The notes: a model not told the origin generated them from the sequence alone. DNA of 64,000 bases from Blasia pusilla (GCA_050084515.1 CM114275.1:372001-436000); one strand, 5' to 3'. Positions 1 through 12,100 are shown, counted from the stretch's first letter. Numbers and translations: made by a program.

Positions 1-2206
1 ATATACCATTTGAGTTGAAGAACATCTGTGCACAGTTCTGAAAAGTTATGGATACATAGGATTCTCAATTTCTTGGAGTTGTGGGATGTTATATAGATGA
101 CATTATTTTTTAGTTCCATGGTTGAGGAGCATGTGCAACACATGGGGGAGATGTTTCGATGATTGCAATTACAGCTACATGGAGTGAATTTACACCACAA
201 AAAGTGTAGATTCTTCAAGGAGAAAATCAAGTACTTATGACACACAATATACCTACGTGGGTTAGGTGTTCAATAGATAAAGGCAGAGGCTATTGCATGG
301 ATCCCATGCCCTATAGATATGAGTCGGGCCTAAGAATTTATAGCATTTTCTCATTGGAAATTTTCTATCAATGGTATATCAAGGGTTTATGCACAATCGT
401 GAAGGCTTTGACCTTCTTGATGAGACTCAATGAGACGTGGAATTAGGGAGGTGATTATGAGGAAGGATTTTGAGGAGCTCAAGGATAGGTTTATGTCCTT
501 ACCCATTATATAAAGACCTTTTTGGGATTGCCATAACTCTTAAGTTCATAAGGCTAGTCTAGAATCGCACAAAGGTAGAATGTTCCTCAAGGCCTCTCCT
601 CTTCTTTTACATACTTAGAAATAAGTACAATGAAGATAAATTAACTCAACTCATCCTTATCCCACGTGGCCTCTTCGCTAGCATTAAAAAATATTTTTGA
701 AATTTAGTATGTATATCTCATCTTATCACATCTGCCCGTGATCTTATCCTTATCTTACTTTTCACTGGCCCACGGGCCCACTCTTATCTTTATTACATGT
801 TGCTTGTTTTTATTTATGTTTTTGGTTGGTTATTTTCCATTTATGCACTAGATGGTAAAGACTCTAACTTAACCATGACTAACAAAGGATGTTTACGATC
901 ACCCATTCAAGTTGTAAACAGATTAGAGGATGTTGGATCTAGCAGTAGTGCTTACTTAGAGAGATGATGAGTAGATGGAGTTTGTTGTTGTGAATATGCA
1001 AGTTTATCAAACAATATTACAAAGGTGAAAAAAAAATCCTACAAAGGAGAGTATTGTGGGTCGTGGCACATTTTAGGTGCTATCGATTTGGAAACGCTTT
1101 CACTCTAATCATTGATCATCAGTTGTTAAGGTGGTTGATGGACTCTGAAAAGCTTACAGGGAAGTTTTCAAGATGGAATCTATTACAACAAGAGTATAAC
1201 TTTTAAATGGCTCATAGGCTAGGTTGGATGAATTAAGATGTAGATAGGTTGAGTTGTAATCCATGTGCATATCAGATATTTTATATAGGAGATCAATGGC
1301 ACGGAGAGGGTGATGAGGAGATAGTGCCTAGTTAGCATGTATTTTTCCTTTCTATGTTGGTAGAACATGTAAGATCAATAGTAGGCAACAACTATAATGG
1401 TAGGATCAAATGATGAGTCTTTAAATCCAGAGGTCAATGAGGAGACGATGGATAATCGTGATATCCATGAAAATATGGAGGTTGTGGAGTTCCTACATAT
1501 TGGCATCATATCAAGCATAGTAAGTGCTATGGGGCGAGATCAGATCTTACAGAGAGTTGGAAGGTTCAAATGGGAGGGTGCACGTATTTTACAAGTGTGG
1601 AGGGATGATAGAGTACAATAATATGGATGCTCATCGACAATGCCTCATCCCTCCCAATGAGCAGATGATGTGCAACATAGCCATGAGGAGTTGGGACATT
1701 TTGGATTTACTTGTACTTACAACTTACTCTAAGTTCAATATTGGTGGCATGGCACGCTTCCTAAAGTTCAGCGATTTGTAACCAAATATATAGTATGTAA
1801 TCCATTGCGAGCATCATTTAATGCTCCCAATCCATAACTACATCTTTTGCCAATCATGGGGTTAGGTTATCAATGGATTTTAGATTTCACATTACCTTTG
1901 CCATTGATGGGATATCATCATAGGTATGTGTGCGTCACGGTGGAGCATTTCTCCAAGTGGATAGAGTTGGTGGCACAAGCAAGTGAGGAAGCAACTTACG
2001 TGCTTCTAGATCGCGTGTATGCCAGGTCCTTATGGTGCATGCACAAAGGTGTTGACTGACCAAGGTACCAAGTTTAGAAAAGAGTTTCAAGCCTTATATG
2101 ATTAAGCAATAGAAGATCGCCTCACCAAGTCTAGAGATCATTTTAAGGTAGATGGGTTGACGGAGAGAGGGTTACCCAAGTATGGCTTGCAATAGGGATA
2201 CTTGAG

Positions 2207-2561
2207 TTAGTGGGGCTAGGATTGCACAATAACACAGTCCGTTTCTGCGGACTTATGTCCGTCCCATGTTTGTGTGGTCTCCGGTACCCGCGGCCCGCAC
2301 CCAAGCGTGCCTAAAGCCCTCCGCGTAGATCCGGGATGATGGAGCCCCCACCCATTGCATGGCCTGTGAGAGCCCGTAGTCGGCCCGGGCAAGGTCCGCA
2401 TGGAGGGCTGGGGGCCGGCACAGAGCCCGCTTGCCCACCCATCGGGCCCGGTTGCACGCCAACTGTGGGCTCTCGCCGGCCACACAACGTGTGTGGGCTT
2501 TATCAGCCCGGGTCTATGCGGCAAGGTTTGGGCAGGCTTGGCATGTTCGTTTCCATGCAAC
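2207..2561. mobile_element. GC-rich 355-bp insertion with 6-bp target duplication
   Basis: The integrase reading frame of the relict is interrupted between a segment equivalent to KYGLQ-GY and one equivalent to W-LQLSW. The foreign block is visibly GC-rich while its surroundings are AT-rich. It is flanked by the same six bases, CTTGAG, at 2201-2206 and 2562-2567. I see no terminal inverted repeat, poly(A) tail or transposase, so it looks like a non-autonomous insertion of unknown class. The open frames inside it (both strands) have no recognisable domain and are probably GC-driven. Confidence 0.6.
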
Positions 2562-2844
2562 CTTGAGTGGAACCTACAATTGTCATGGTTGATTATGGGA
2601 TATTGCTTAAGTTAGTAAGCATCCTCAATGTCATTTTCATGGTTCCTTTTGCTCTATAGGAGAGAGCCAAGCTTATTTGCATCTCTTCGACATGACAAGG
2701 CAAAGGTGTTGACCTTGATGACCCGGATGTGTGGTTGCGAGCATGTTCTTAGAGGATGAAATTTTTTTGTAGAGTTATGCGGATGATATTTGAGGATTTG
2801 GCTATTTCTTAGCATGGGGATACATTGAGGCAATAATAGACTAT

Positions 2845-2890
2845 CTCCTCCATGAATGGTTGGCATAACCTCCAACCATTCATGGAGGAG
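2845..2890. repeat. Perfect 19-bp snap-back hairpin
   Basis: Arms 2845-2863 and 2872-2890 are exact reverse complements with an 8-nt loop. The right arm matches the expected integrase C-terminal coding sequence (a GGGY-type segment); the left arm is an inverted copy of it. That points to a local inverted duplication inside the dead element. Confidence 0.85.
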
Positions 2891-3357
2891 GTTATGGTCT
2901 AGGGATTAGAAGGTTTAATTTTAGGGATTATGTATACTTACATCACACGATATCCATAGCGTTAGATGGTTTTGTAAGGCATAGAATTTTATGTGTATAT
3001 GCGGTGTTACACACCCAAGTCCTCATGTTGAAGGGATGTGATGGTATGATTTGGAAGAATCATGTGTGCAACTATGCACTATGCTATCTTCCAAACATAG
3101 ATAGAAGAGTTTATCTCATATTGGCAGTAGGACATGTGGACTTAAAGTGTATATTGTATGGATCTACGAGGGTTGCAACTACCATGCTAGTGTGTGATGG
3201 TAATTCTAGAGGGTGGCATTTTTCGTGTTTGATTCCCCCTTCCCCCCTTGATGAAATTCTAATGGGACAATGGTTATGTCTTAGATATATATAGGGTAGT
3301 AGAGTATATCATGTTGATGTGATGTGTGCAACTTGGAGTTAGAAGATCCAACTTCCA

Positions 3358-3486
3358 ATTAGGGGGTCATTGTTTGTGGTCTTAATGTACATGCATGAGT
3401 GTATTTTGTATGTTTATAGATGAACCCATGCGTTGGGAAGATCGATGATATTTTTTTGTAGATATGATACTAATGTGTATGCGCAT
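3358..3486 (+). repeat. Polypurine tract and B1 repeat of the left relict
   Basis: ATTAGGGGG directly precedes a block (3370-3486) that aligns by eye with B1 of element C in the same orientation: shared TTGT start, a GGGAAGATCG segment, and a GTGTATGCGCA end. A TGTCAGG motif at 3487 would be the start of its A2 repeat (compare TGTCATG in A and TGTCACG in B). I could not find a B2 copy downstream. Confidence 0.6.
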
Positions 3487-3489
3487 TGT

Positions 3490-5400
3490 CAGGTTGCTAG
3501 TTGGTATCAATGTAGATAGTAGTGCAAGTATGCATAGAAACGTAGTATATACAAACATATTCAACTTTCATAGAAAAATGTAGATAATATTTACACATAC
3601 AAAAATCTTTCATCCGACATTATCAGGCAAATGCAGCTTGTTTAGAACTATGATGTTTCATTTTCACTATTCTAAGATAGAGGCTAACTTTGTATGGTAT
3701 GTGCCATTGAATTCAATCCACCAAAAAATGAAAAATATCCCAAAAATGGACATACTTTTCCTACTTTTAATCTTCTCACAAATATGAGAATCTTATTTGC
3801 GAGTGTCATTGCTCATAAATAGCGGAAAGATTATGGGTGTCCAAGAACAGGTATTAACAATCGTACATCAACAACAAATTTCCATTCTGAAATTTCTCTC
3901 TCTCTATCCAATATTCCATCAACACTTGTGCATTGCAAGAGCATGTTGTATAAATATGACATAAAATAAAGGCTTGGACATGTTTTTCAAGTCCCACAGA
4001 TTTTTATTGGTGGACTAGAATTCTATTTGGTTTCTTCAACTTTTATCTCGGGATTTCCCTAAAGAGTTTCAGGGTATCCGGTTGTTTTTTATAGAGTATA
4101 ATTCTTTCTATCTAATTTTAGGCGTGTTTTAAGTTGGAAATTTTTCCCCTTGGTTCAACTCATAAAATTAACTGTACACAAACCTTAGAACTCCTACCAA
4201 CGTGCAGGGAATCTATTCATGCTTCCATTTGCTCCTAAATTTTTTGGCTAGTGGTATTTCTATACATCAAAACTACAAGCTTCCATATTGGGGGTCAATT
4301 CATTTCCAAACTTACAACTTTTTTTTCAAGTTGGCCCTCCATCAATATTGAATTTGTGTAAAAAACACGTCTTTTTTACCCATTGTGTTTACAAATAATG
4401 CTATATTTGGCCGAACCTGGCATGAAAGAATGAGTGGGGAAAGGAAAATATAACCTCCCAAGGGCCCTCAAGTTTCTTTTAGATATAATTCCTTCACCAT
4501 GAAAAAAAAAAAAATCATGCTAATTTTGTCTTTATTAATTCTTTCTCAATGAAATAAAGACAAAAAAGGTCACTTGGTCTCTATTAATTCTTTCTTATTG
4601 AACTAAAAATCTATCACATCTATTCTATTATACGAGTTAGTGCCCGTGAGGGACCGTGTCATGCATGGTCTTGTGCATATACGCCCCCGTCCAGAAATGT
4701 ATACACGCTACGTGCATTTACGCCCCCTCCTAAAATATGTGTTGGGTTTAGGATGACACGTGTCATACTCTGCAGGTATCGCCATGTCAGAAGCTCCATT
4801 AAAGTATAGATAAGCATTTACATAATCCCTTGTGTATGAGATGCCCCCTTTTCTTTTTATGGGCGAGTTGTGACCTTCACATAAGAACTCTTGGAATCCC
4901 CCCTTTTTATATATTCCACCACTTTTTCTTATTCAAGTTTTCATCCTTCTCAAGTTGTTAACTATCCTTTCGAGTTGATACATGAAACGTTGAAAAGAAT
5001 TAGCGAAAAGAGAAGAGGAAACAAATTTTTCCGAAAAATTGATGTCTCTCTAGAAATGTATATAAGTGCCTCTAGAAATTTCATGTTGGCCCACACAATT
5101 AGTATGCCCCCTAAAAACTATTAATTACGTCGCTAACTAGGGCACACTAGTGGACATCTCGTGCCATGCACGGAAATGAAAGTACTAATCATGTTGCACA
5201 AATTTATTTATTTTGTTGCTGGTAAAATGAATTTTATTTTCTTATTACTTAAATAAAGAAAAATATTTTCTTGTTGCCGAAAAACGAACTAAAACGAGAC
5301 ACTCTCCGGTTTCGAATCTGCAAAATATTCTTTCCAAATCACTCATTAAAAGAACTTAAATTTCTCTCCTCTCATTAATAGTCCCTTTTTATTTTATTTT
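3490..5400. other. AT-rich intergenic sequence, no gene recognised
   Basis: The beginning may hold remains of the relict's A2 repeat. Beyond that I see A/T runs, no long open frame and no recognised protein. Two short segments share a GTGYCATGCAYGG core (about 4657-4671 and 5160-5171). Confidence 0.5.
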
Positions 5401-7632
5401 TCTTTCAAATCTCCCGTATACATGGAACTAAAACAGATGACAGTAAGACCTTAAATAAAGTGCTTGTTCGAATAGGCAGATTCGCGAAGTGGGAATGTTT
5501 CGAGTCTCCAGCTGAGCTACAGCCATCGTTCGCCAAATTGTATCGTAGATTCGTAGGATGCGGCGCATGGAATGTTACGACGTTTACTAGTGTATGGTCA
5601 AAGCTTCCGAATGGCACCCTGCAGCAAGTCAGTCAACGGCCTGCATTTCTCTGATGAAAGTTAGTTGATCCCTCGTCGCTCTTCCCGCCGTATTCGATCC
5701 ACCAGCGTTCGGTGGATGGGGGCTGTCGAGAATAGTTTATTTTTCCCTAGACGTATAACTACGGCACGCGAAATGATTTCCTGCGCAGCGGATGCACGAT
5801 CCGAAAGTTGGGCAGGTTGAATCCATGCGTGAATCCATGGCGGTCAGACGCTGCCTAGTAGCCTACAGTCTCCCTCCTTTCTCTTCCCTGCGAATGTCCA
5901 GGTCCCCAGGACTCCAGGAGTCTTGGCGCTCGCGAATCGTACCATGCACGATCCAAAGCTTGGGCAGGGGCTCGATCCTCGCGTGATTCCATGGCTCCCT
6001 CCTCCTCCCTAGTCCCTGCGGAGTGCGGACTCCCGGAGCTCCAGCCTCTCGGAGTTTCGGTGATCGCGATCGTACCATGGTGCAGACGGTGTGGCTGGTG
6101 CGATTCGCGCCACGTTTGGCTGGTTTACGAATCCGGTTGTCCCTGTGTATGGCTTATGGCAGGTGGAGTAATTCGAATTTGCCTCCGGCACTGCGTATGG
6201 TGATCAAAGCCATGGATCGAACTGCGTGACAGAGCGAACCGTGCGGGCGGAGCACAGCGTAGCTCAGCATTCCGCGCCAAAATGTGTGATCGAGATGTTC
6301 TCTCGACCTAATACTCCGAAAGTAGGTATGGGCCTGACAATCCGTCTCCAAATAGCTCTCCCGAGTCCTGAGTAGTTCGAGTCTACCTGCCTGTCAGTTC
6401 TTCATCAATCCAACAACCGAATTCCTCAATGTGCGCGAAGGGTCGGTGTTTTCTAGTGGCTCCCGCCTCCAAGGAAGCGGTTGGGCAACTTTGGCGAAGG
6501 GTGGAGAATAGAGAATCAGTGGATGAGGAAACATGCGTATGTTTCTTCCACATACCTCGCAAATTTGGAATTCCAATTTCAGTTCAGATTGTTCATTAAC
6601 GCCACCAATCGGGAGATTGGATTGACACTATTCCATACATGAGTTTCGGTGGAATTTCACACTCGTAGAAAACTTGTACAAATATACGATGCAATGTATC
6701 TGAGTTCGGTAAAAAGTATCGGTGACCCCCTGACAGTGAGTGCCTTCAACTTTAAAGCACTGGTTTACATTACATCGCACCTCCTGCCCCAAATCCTCGA
6801 GAAAAGAGCTTGACCCGGATCTCCGCCATCATTGAAACGCCCCCACGGATTTTCATAATTATTGCACTACTGTACCTATGGCTGAAAGACACGCTTCGTT
6901 TCTTGCGGTGAAGTCTGGAAAAGCTTTGTCGCCGCTCCCGACAGACGCCTTAACGGATCGACCGCGAGCACAGAACGTCTAAGGAACGAGATCTAGGGGT
7001 ATCAGTATTCTCTGCTTTCACCACTTCGCTCTTCTGGTGGTGGTCGCACCGTCGCATCCATCTGCAGCTCTGCAGACTAAACTAAACTAGTGCTCTCCAG
7101 CGTTTGGATGACGTATACGTACGAATCTGAGAATCCGCGGAGCCGCGAGAGCGATGGAGAGGATCAGCCCCAAACCGAATCGACAACTTAGGTCTTGTGG
7201 AGTAGAATCGTACGTGGGAGTGAGCTTGTTCCTTGCGTCGTGATGCAAGTCGAGCCCTACTACATATGGTCACAGTCAAAGACGTTGGAGAAAGTTAGCA
7301 GAAGCAGTTACAGCAGTTCAGTGCAAACAGATTTACAGCGTTCATCTTCCTGGTGCGAAATTTTTCAGCGTAGACTGGATTGCATATTTCGTCATTCTAC
7401 GACAAGATCCTTATTCTTCTACCTGGTCGTTCCTCTACATCGAAAACAGCAAATTGTGGCACATGGTTCTTGCGTCAAGCTCTTGCGACCTGGCGACAGA
7501 TGCCATGCCGCCTCACATTCCCCTAGGTCGCATAGGGATGGCGCAAAAGGCGGCCTCGCGGAGGGCCCTCTTTGGTGTGGGAGAAATATGAGCAGCAGGT
7601 AGGAGCGGTGGAAACATTGTCTCTCTCGCTAA
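5401..7632. other. Host flank upstream of the ankyrin-PGG gene
   Basis: Base composition becomes balanced here and CpG is frequent, unlike the AT-rich retroelement DNA to the left. Many open frames of 60-135 codons overlap on both strands and none has a recognisable domain. The last part (about 7000-7632) presumably holds the promoter and 5' UTR of the ankyrin gene, possibly with an intron. I cannot place a transcription start. Confidence 0.4.
5792..6078 (+). repeat. Imperfect tandem duplication, 152-bp period
   Basis: Two units start with ATGCACGATCC (5792 and 5944). Both contain a TTGGGCAGG segment, a GTGATTCCATGG-like segment, a pyrimidine-rich CTCCCT stretch and a CGCGATCGTACC-like end. 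The second unit is shorter and has small indels. Confidence 0.7.
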
Positions 7633-10383
7633 GTGAGATTGAGCCTTGAATGTTTGGGTTACGCGAGAAGTTGGAGGATCGTAAGCTCGTCGTGCAAACC
7701 AGCTCCGGGAGTCAAGATGATGTCTCCAATTCTCGAGGTGAGTGGCCAATCCGAATCCGGGTTTTCCAGTTCGTCGACCGAGGTAGACAATGATGTGGAA
7801 GCGGAGTCGGAAGATCGTCCGCTGCTGAGCAGCGGAGAGTTGCGGCAGCGGGAGCTAGATGCTCTTGAGCTCGAGGAGCAGGAGCTCGTGGCCGAGGTAA
7901 AGAGAGCGACAACAGAAGCTGGTCCGGATCTGAAAGTGAATGAATCGGCGGAGTATTGGCGCATGGTCTTGATTGGTTTAGTTGAAGGGGACGATATTAG
8001 TTTGCTTGAGAAATTCATCTCCGAATCTGGAGAACCGATGCAGAGTCTCATTCACAGCACCAAGGATTATCTGGGACGCACACTTCTCCATATCGCTGTG
8101 GAAAAGCGCAAACAGAAGATCGCGGAGATACTCCTCGGCCATAGCTTCCGATTTTCTGCCAGCCTTCTTCGAGATGCCGAGGGCGGGAGCATGGAAGGCG
8201 ACCGAGGATTCGGGGCAATGTCCAGAGCTCTTATTTTCGTCTGCTGCCAAGGCACCACGGAAACTTTCCAGTACGCAGCGATCTTGAAGTGTTTCCTCAC
8301 GGAATTGCGTGAGGCACTGGACGTTTTGGACACCTACCCTGCACAGCTCGCAGACTTCATAGAAGATGCCCGCAATCACGATCCGAATGCCTGGCGCATT
8401 GTCTTGCAATGGGCAGCAGCCTCAGGACAGCACCGTATCTTGGAAGCGTTCAAGTCGCGGTGGAAATCCGAATTCGACGTCCTGGGCCTGGAGCAAACGT
8501 TCGAAGATGAGTACGCAGCTCTAGGAGCAAAGTCGGCCAAGGACGTCGGGCTGAAAGAGCTCGTCAATCGTCTTCGGCAGAAATGGCTTTTTCAGATGCT
8601 CCACGCCCAAACGCCGGAGGGATACACAGCTCTGCATTTGGCCACTCTCCTGCAGGAGGCGGAGATGGTGAAGCTCCTCTTGAATACCTACGACAGTCTC
8701 GACATCCCCGTCGAAACCGTGTGGAACTTCTTGGACAATGCGTGGATGACTCCTTTGCATTACGCTGTCCTGCTGCGATCGGAGTTCATCGTGAAGGAAC
8801 TGCTGGAGAGCCTGTCTTACGCGAGTCACATCAATGCGCGCGACTGGTGTCTGCGCACTCCGATGCACATGGCGTGCAGTCAGTCCTTCAACAGCCATGT
8901 GAATCCCGGGGATCACGACTGGTACTCTGGCACCCCGGTGCGTATGGCCTCCGACGGCACCACGAGCGATTCGGTGCGCGTGGTTGAAATGCTGCTGGAC
9001 TGCCCGATGGTGGACGTGAACGCTGTGGATTGTTGCCGATTTACCCCTCTGCACTGGGCAGTCTACAGTCAGGCGACAGACGTGGTGAGCTTTATGACTT
9101 CCAAAGCGGAGCAGAAACGGATGAAGACGAGGTTGGTGGACATCGAGGGCGGAACGGTGCTGGATTACGCTATGGAATACATCCGCGATGTCAACGACGA
9201 AGTTTTCGAGCGGGCGGTGGAAAGGGTGGGACTGCGGGACCAGGAAAACAGACTGTACAAAGACAGACGAGTTTATGTGGATGCTACCAACACGATTCTC
9301 ATCGGAGCCGCTTTGATTGCGAGTGCTACCTTCGGAGGATGGCTGCAACCGCCCCTCGGGGATCCCTCCATTGCAGTGGACGACTCTACCCGGAGGAGCG
9401 TGCGGATGTTCTGGATTTTCAACAGTCTCTCGTTCTTCTTCGCTGCTGCCACGATCATGGCTGCCCTGACCACTGTGCTCCCCGTTCCAGAGGCCTTGTA
9501 CATCGAGAAGGCGGTGACGAAAACTCGGGAATGGCTTGTGATCACGTCCTCCCTTTTGACAATCTCGGTGTCGTGCGTCATGGGAGCGTTCGGTGCGGCT
9601 GGATTTGCATCCCACTCTCAAGTCTCCGATTTGGAGACGAACATGATCGCCACAACAGCCATCGGAGGCTTCGTGTGCTGCACAGTCGGACTGTGTTTTC
9701 TCCGCGGGCTGTACGCAGCGCACTCCCGGAAACTCTCCATCTCCGGCCGATGCTCCAGTTCCAAAGTGAAGATTCGAGATGGCCGCACATGCTACCGAGA
9801 TCTGGAGTATCTAGCACTCGACGCCACCTCTAAAGCAGTGGTGATGGAAACGACGGGACGCCAATTGTCCCTCTCGTCCACTTCCCCCATCTATGTCCAA
9901 GACAAAGATCCATGGCACTATCAACATCGAGTGGTGCAAGCCTTTTGGAAGGCATATCACGAGCTCCAGCACGTCAACAGCATGTCGGATTTCGAAGTTG
10001 CCAAGTACAGTCGGGGGAACGGCCACGGTGCGTTCACGGAATTGAGGAAGCCGGAGTCCGGCAGTCGCGAGGATCGCAGTTACAGAACGTGGGACTCGCT
10101 CGAGCTCCAGATGAAGAAAGAGATGCTGGAGTACTTGAACAATCTGATTGTCTGCAAATCCGGCGAGCGGGGCCTCCCGCATCTACTCCTGGACCTGCCC
10201 CTCAGGCACTGCAGAGATCTGTGTACGCGAAGAGACGAACATCTCATCAAGCATGGGATCGCCACCATCACCCGTAGAACTAGAGAACAGCACACAGAGC
10301 CCGCATTCCTCCGGAGAGTGTACGGTAGGCTTGAAACGGCTAGAGATTTTAGAACGTCCATTTCAAATTTCTTCAGCTGCTAG
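7633..10383 (+). CDS. Ankyrin-repeat membrane protein with PGG-like domain (ACD6/ITN1-type)
   Basis: A single open frame of 916 codons ends at TAG 10381-10383. The first Met is at 7633; the tandem Met codons at 7717 (residue 29) are an equally likely start, because residues 1-28 look like translated leader. In order: an acidic, Gln/Glu-rich N-terminus with a short coiled-coil-like helix (about 70-95); ankyrin motifs near residues 145, 327, 369, 401 and 466 (GRTLLHIA, GYTALHLA, MTPLHYA, RTPMHMA, FTPLHWA); then a PGG-like segment (about 550-576, ending in QPPLG) that starts four hydrophobic spans at about 552-572, 598-620, 636-658 and 672-695; then a ~220-residue hydrophilic tail. Plant ankyrin-PGG proteins act at membranes in defence and stress signalling. 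The specific role here is unknown. The long C-terminal tail is unusual for the family. Confidence 0.85.
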   Translation: MRLSLECLGYARSWRIVSSSCKPAPGVKMMSPILEVSGQSESGFSSSSTEVDNDVEAESEDRPLLSSGELRQRELDALELEEQELVAEVKRATTEAGPDLKVNESAEYWRMVLIGLVEGDDISLLEKFISESGEPMQSLIHSTKDYLGRTLLHIAVEKRKQKIAEILLGHSFRFSASLLRDAEGGSMEGDRGFGAMSRALIFVCCQGTTETFQYAAILKCFLTELREALDVLDTYPAQLADFIEDARNHDPNAWRIVLQWAAASGQHRILEAFKSRWKSEFDVLGLEQTFEDEYAALGAKSAKDVGLKELVNRLRQKWLFQMLHAQTPEGYTALHLATLLQEAEMVKLLLNTYDSLDIPVETVWNFLDNAWMTPLHYAVLLRSEFIVKELLESLSYASHINARDWCLRTPMHMACSQSFNSHVNPGDHDWYSGTPVRMASDGTTSDSVRVVEMLLDCPMVDVNAVDCCRFTPLHWAVYSQATDVVSFMTSKAEQKRMKTRLVDIEGGTVLDYAMEYIRDVNDEVFERAVERVGLRDQENRLYKDRRVYVDATNTILIGAALIASATFGGWLQPPLGDPSIAVDDSTRRSVRMFWIFNSLSFFFAAATIMAALTTVLPVPEALYIEKAVTKTREWLVITSSLLTISVSCVMGAFGAAGFASHSQVSDLETNMIATTAIGGFVCCTVGLCFLRGLYAAHSRKLSISGRCSSSKVKIRDGRTCYRDLEYLALDATSKAVVMETTGRQLSLSSTSPIYVQDKDPWHYQHRVVQAFWKAYHELQHVNSMSDFEVAKYSRGNGHGAFTELRKPESGSREDRSYRTWDSLELQMKKEMLEYLNNLIVCKSGERGLPHLLLDLPLRHCRDLCTRRDEHLIKHGIATITRRTREQHTEPAFLRRVYGRLETARDFRTSISNFFSC

Positions 10384-12096
10384 AATAATTCGTCTTCTCC
10401 TCGTCAGGAACAAGGACAACCCATCGGGTTCGAAACGGAACCATTTCGATGCTTGTCCCGTAGAGACGTACTTGTAATCAATCATACACTGGAACCGCCT
10501 GATGTAACTGAAGTCGTGAGAAACTGGACGAGAAGGGTGGGTAGACATCTGGTCACTGGGACGACCATGCATGCACTTAGTACGGGTTGTCCCCCTTTTT
10601 CCCACCGTAGCAATCTCTTTGTGTACCCCGTTTCCGTACGAGCTTTCCTGGGGGTTCAGATCGTCTGCTCCTAGCGCACTGCAAGCAAATTCGAACTGTT
10701 GCGCGAGCGTGAGTTGTGTGGCTCGGCTGCCATGGCGATGACGGCCAATCCCTCTTGCATTCGAATTGCCCAATTTCAGCTCACCAGCGCCCACTCAGAC
10801 TCACAGATTTACCCGCAACAGCCTTCACGATGTGTCATTGCAACTAGAACCGGAAAGCTGATTTCTCTTTAGCATTGTCTGTAGGCTCTATCATTGTGAC
10901 TAGTGAAGCGACTCATTCCACGTCCGGTGACCGAACGCACGCAAACTCTGGCATTCTCTCCGCTCGTGAGATAGACGATCACCTCACTGGTCCCGGCCTC
11001 TCTGCGATTTCTCATGCTCTGAGCCGTTACTCTTGGGCTCTCTCTGCTCCTGAAACCGACTGTCTTCTCACAGTTTCACTTAAATCAGTCCGAGAATCGA
11101 TTCCAGCCTCGCTTAAGTGAAAGGTAGGTTCCTCCACCCCACTTCCTGCGCCTACTCTGCAGCACATCCCTCTCTCCGCCACATCCGCAAAACTAGATAC
11201 GAGACCAGAGTGAATGTTGCTGTCGATGAAACCTGTCGGCACCGTGAAATTGATATGATCCGCTGCAGTAGACGGCATCGTCCGATCAGCGGAACTGCTT
11301 CATTTCAGTGTCCCACACTTCTGAGCTCCTCAATTTTCCGCAATGGTTTCACCGACCCTGAAGACCTGATGTGGCCCTGCATAATCGCGACTTTCGATCG
11401 GGAACGCAGTGTACCGTTCAGCGAGGCGGGCACAGCCAGCACCGTGGCCGCTTCCATAGCTGCCTGATTGCGGATGACGATCGTTGAAACTGAGATGAAG
11501 GGTGAGTTCTTGTTGAAACGAAACGGTGGGCATGTGTTATGAATTATATATACGAACTTTCGTGGTGTAAGGTATACTTTATGAAGGAAGTATTCTTGAT
11601 TTGCAAATATCTGAAAGATGGTTATTTGCAGCTTCTTTAATTGCAAGGATCATACGGAGACCCTAATCATTTTAGCAGTGAATACTTTCTTCTTCACTTA
11701 AACTCGAAGATTGGTATGAAGTACTCATTTGAAGTTCGCAACCTCAATACTCACCAGACCCCATTCAAACTTTGTGTGAAAGGAGGCATGAAAGGGAAGT
11801 CTCACTTGGTTGCTCCAAAACCGAAAATTCTTGTGGCTTAGTTTGAAAAGTGTGATGGCCATCCTTGGTTTCTCCATGTTTGAGAGATGGAAGAATCTTG
11901 GTAGAGATGGAAGACTACTTATCAATAGTAGATTGAGACCTTCAAGCGATAAGAAGTGAGAGTCAAGTGACTTGATTGATGGGAAAGCTAGTGACGGGTG
12001 GAGAAGAAAGTAATTAACATTTATGTGCATAGCACACATGAATTAATAGACAACGTACGGAAAATGTGTTTCAAAATAATACTGCCATTAAGTAGC
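10384..12096. other. Intergenic host sequence 3' of the ankyrin gene
   Basis: It presumably contains the 3' UTR of the ankyrin gene. The first kilobase has balanced composition; from about 11500 it becomes AT-rich. Only short overlapping frames (60-145 codons) without recognisable domains are present. Element A begins just to the right, after its AATG target duplication (12097-12100). Confidence 0.45.
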
Positions 12097-12100
12097 AATG

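Larger units (their letters stand above)
1..3297 (+). pseudogene. Decayed pol: RT, RNase H, integrase and PHD-like finger
   Basis: RNase H is the clearest block: an AHFRCY-like segment, then IIDHQ, then a WLMDSEKLTGK-like stretch at about 1075-1165. The integrase core shows LDF (first acidic residue) and EHFSKWIELVA near 1855-2000. The PHD-like finger (about 3148-3294) keeps the MLVCD and GWH landmarks. Several zinc ligands are replaced (second Cys by Tyr, one Cys by Asn, last Cys by Tyr), so it should not fold as a zinc finger. Short open frames in this stretch are fragments of the same protein in shifted frames, not separate genes. Confidence 0.8.
1..3490 (+). mobile_element. Worn Ty3/gypsy relict (pol 3' part to B1/A2), same family as elements A-C
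   Basis: The window opens inside a reverse transcriptase: the first bases still encode a PFxLKN-like motif followed near 80-110 by a decayed YIDDI-like motif. The order then matches element A at 12101-21745: RNase H (about 1045-1262), H2C2 zinc region (about 1655-1760), integrase core (about 1850-2200), then after an insertion the integrase C-terminus and a PHD-like finger ending at 3294. The polypurine tract AGGGGG (3361-3366) and a B1 repeat (3370-3486) resembling that of element C follow. No frame stays open and many stops and frameshifts are present, so this is a fossil. Its B1 resembles element C more than A or B. The 5' part lies outside the window. Confidence 0.85.

Noticed and set aside
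2216-2615. Overlapping Pro/Gly-rich ORFs in the GC-rich insertion
   Set aside because: Three frames on both strands are open at once, which is expected from GC richness; no protein family is visible.
7659-9833. Long antisense and alternate-frame ORFs over the ankyrin gene (up to 400 codons)
   Set aside because: They overlap the conserved ankyrin-PGG frame, have no domains, and reflect the gene's GC-rich codon use.
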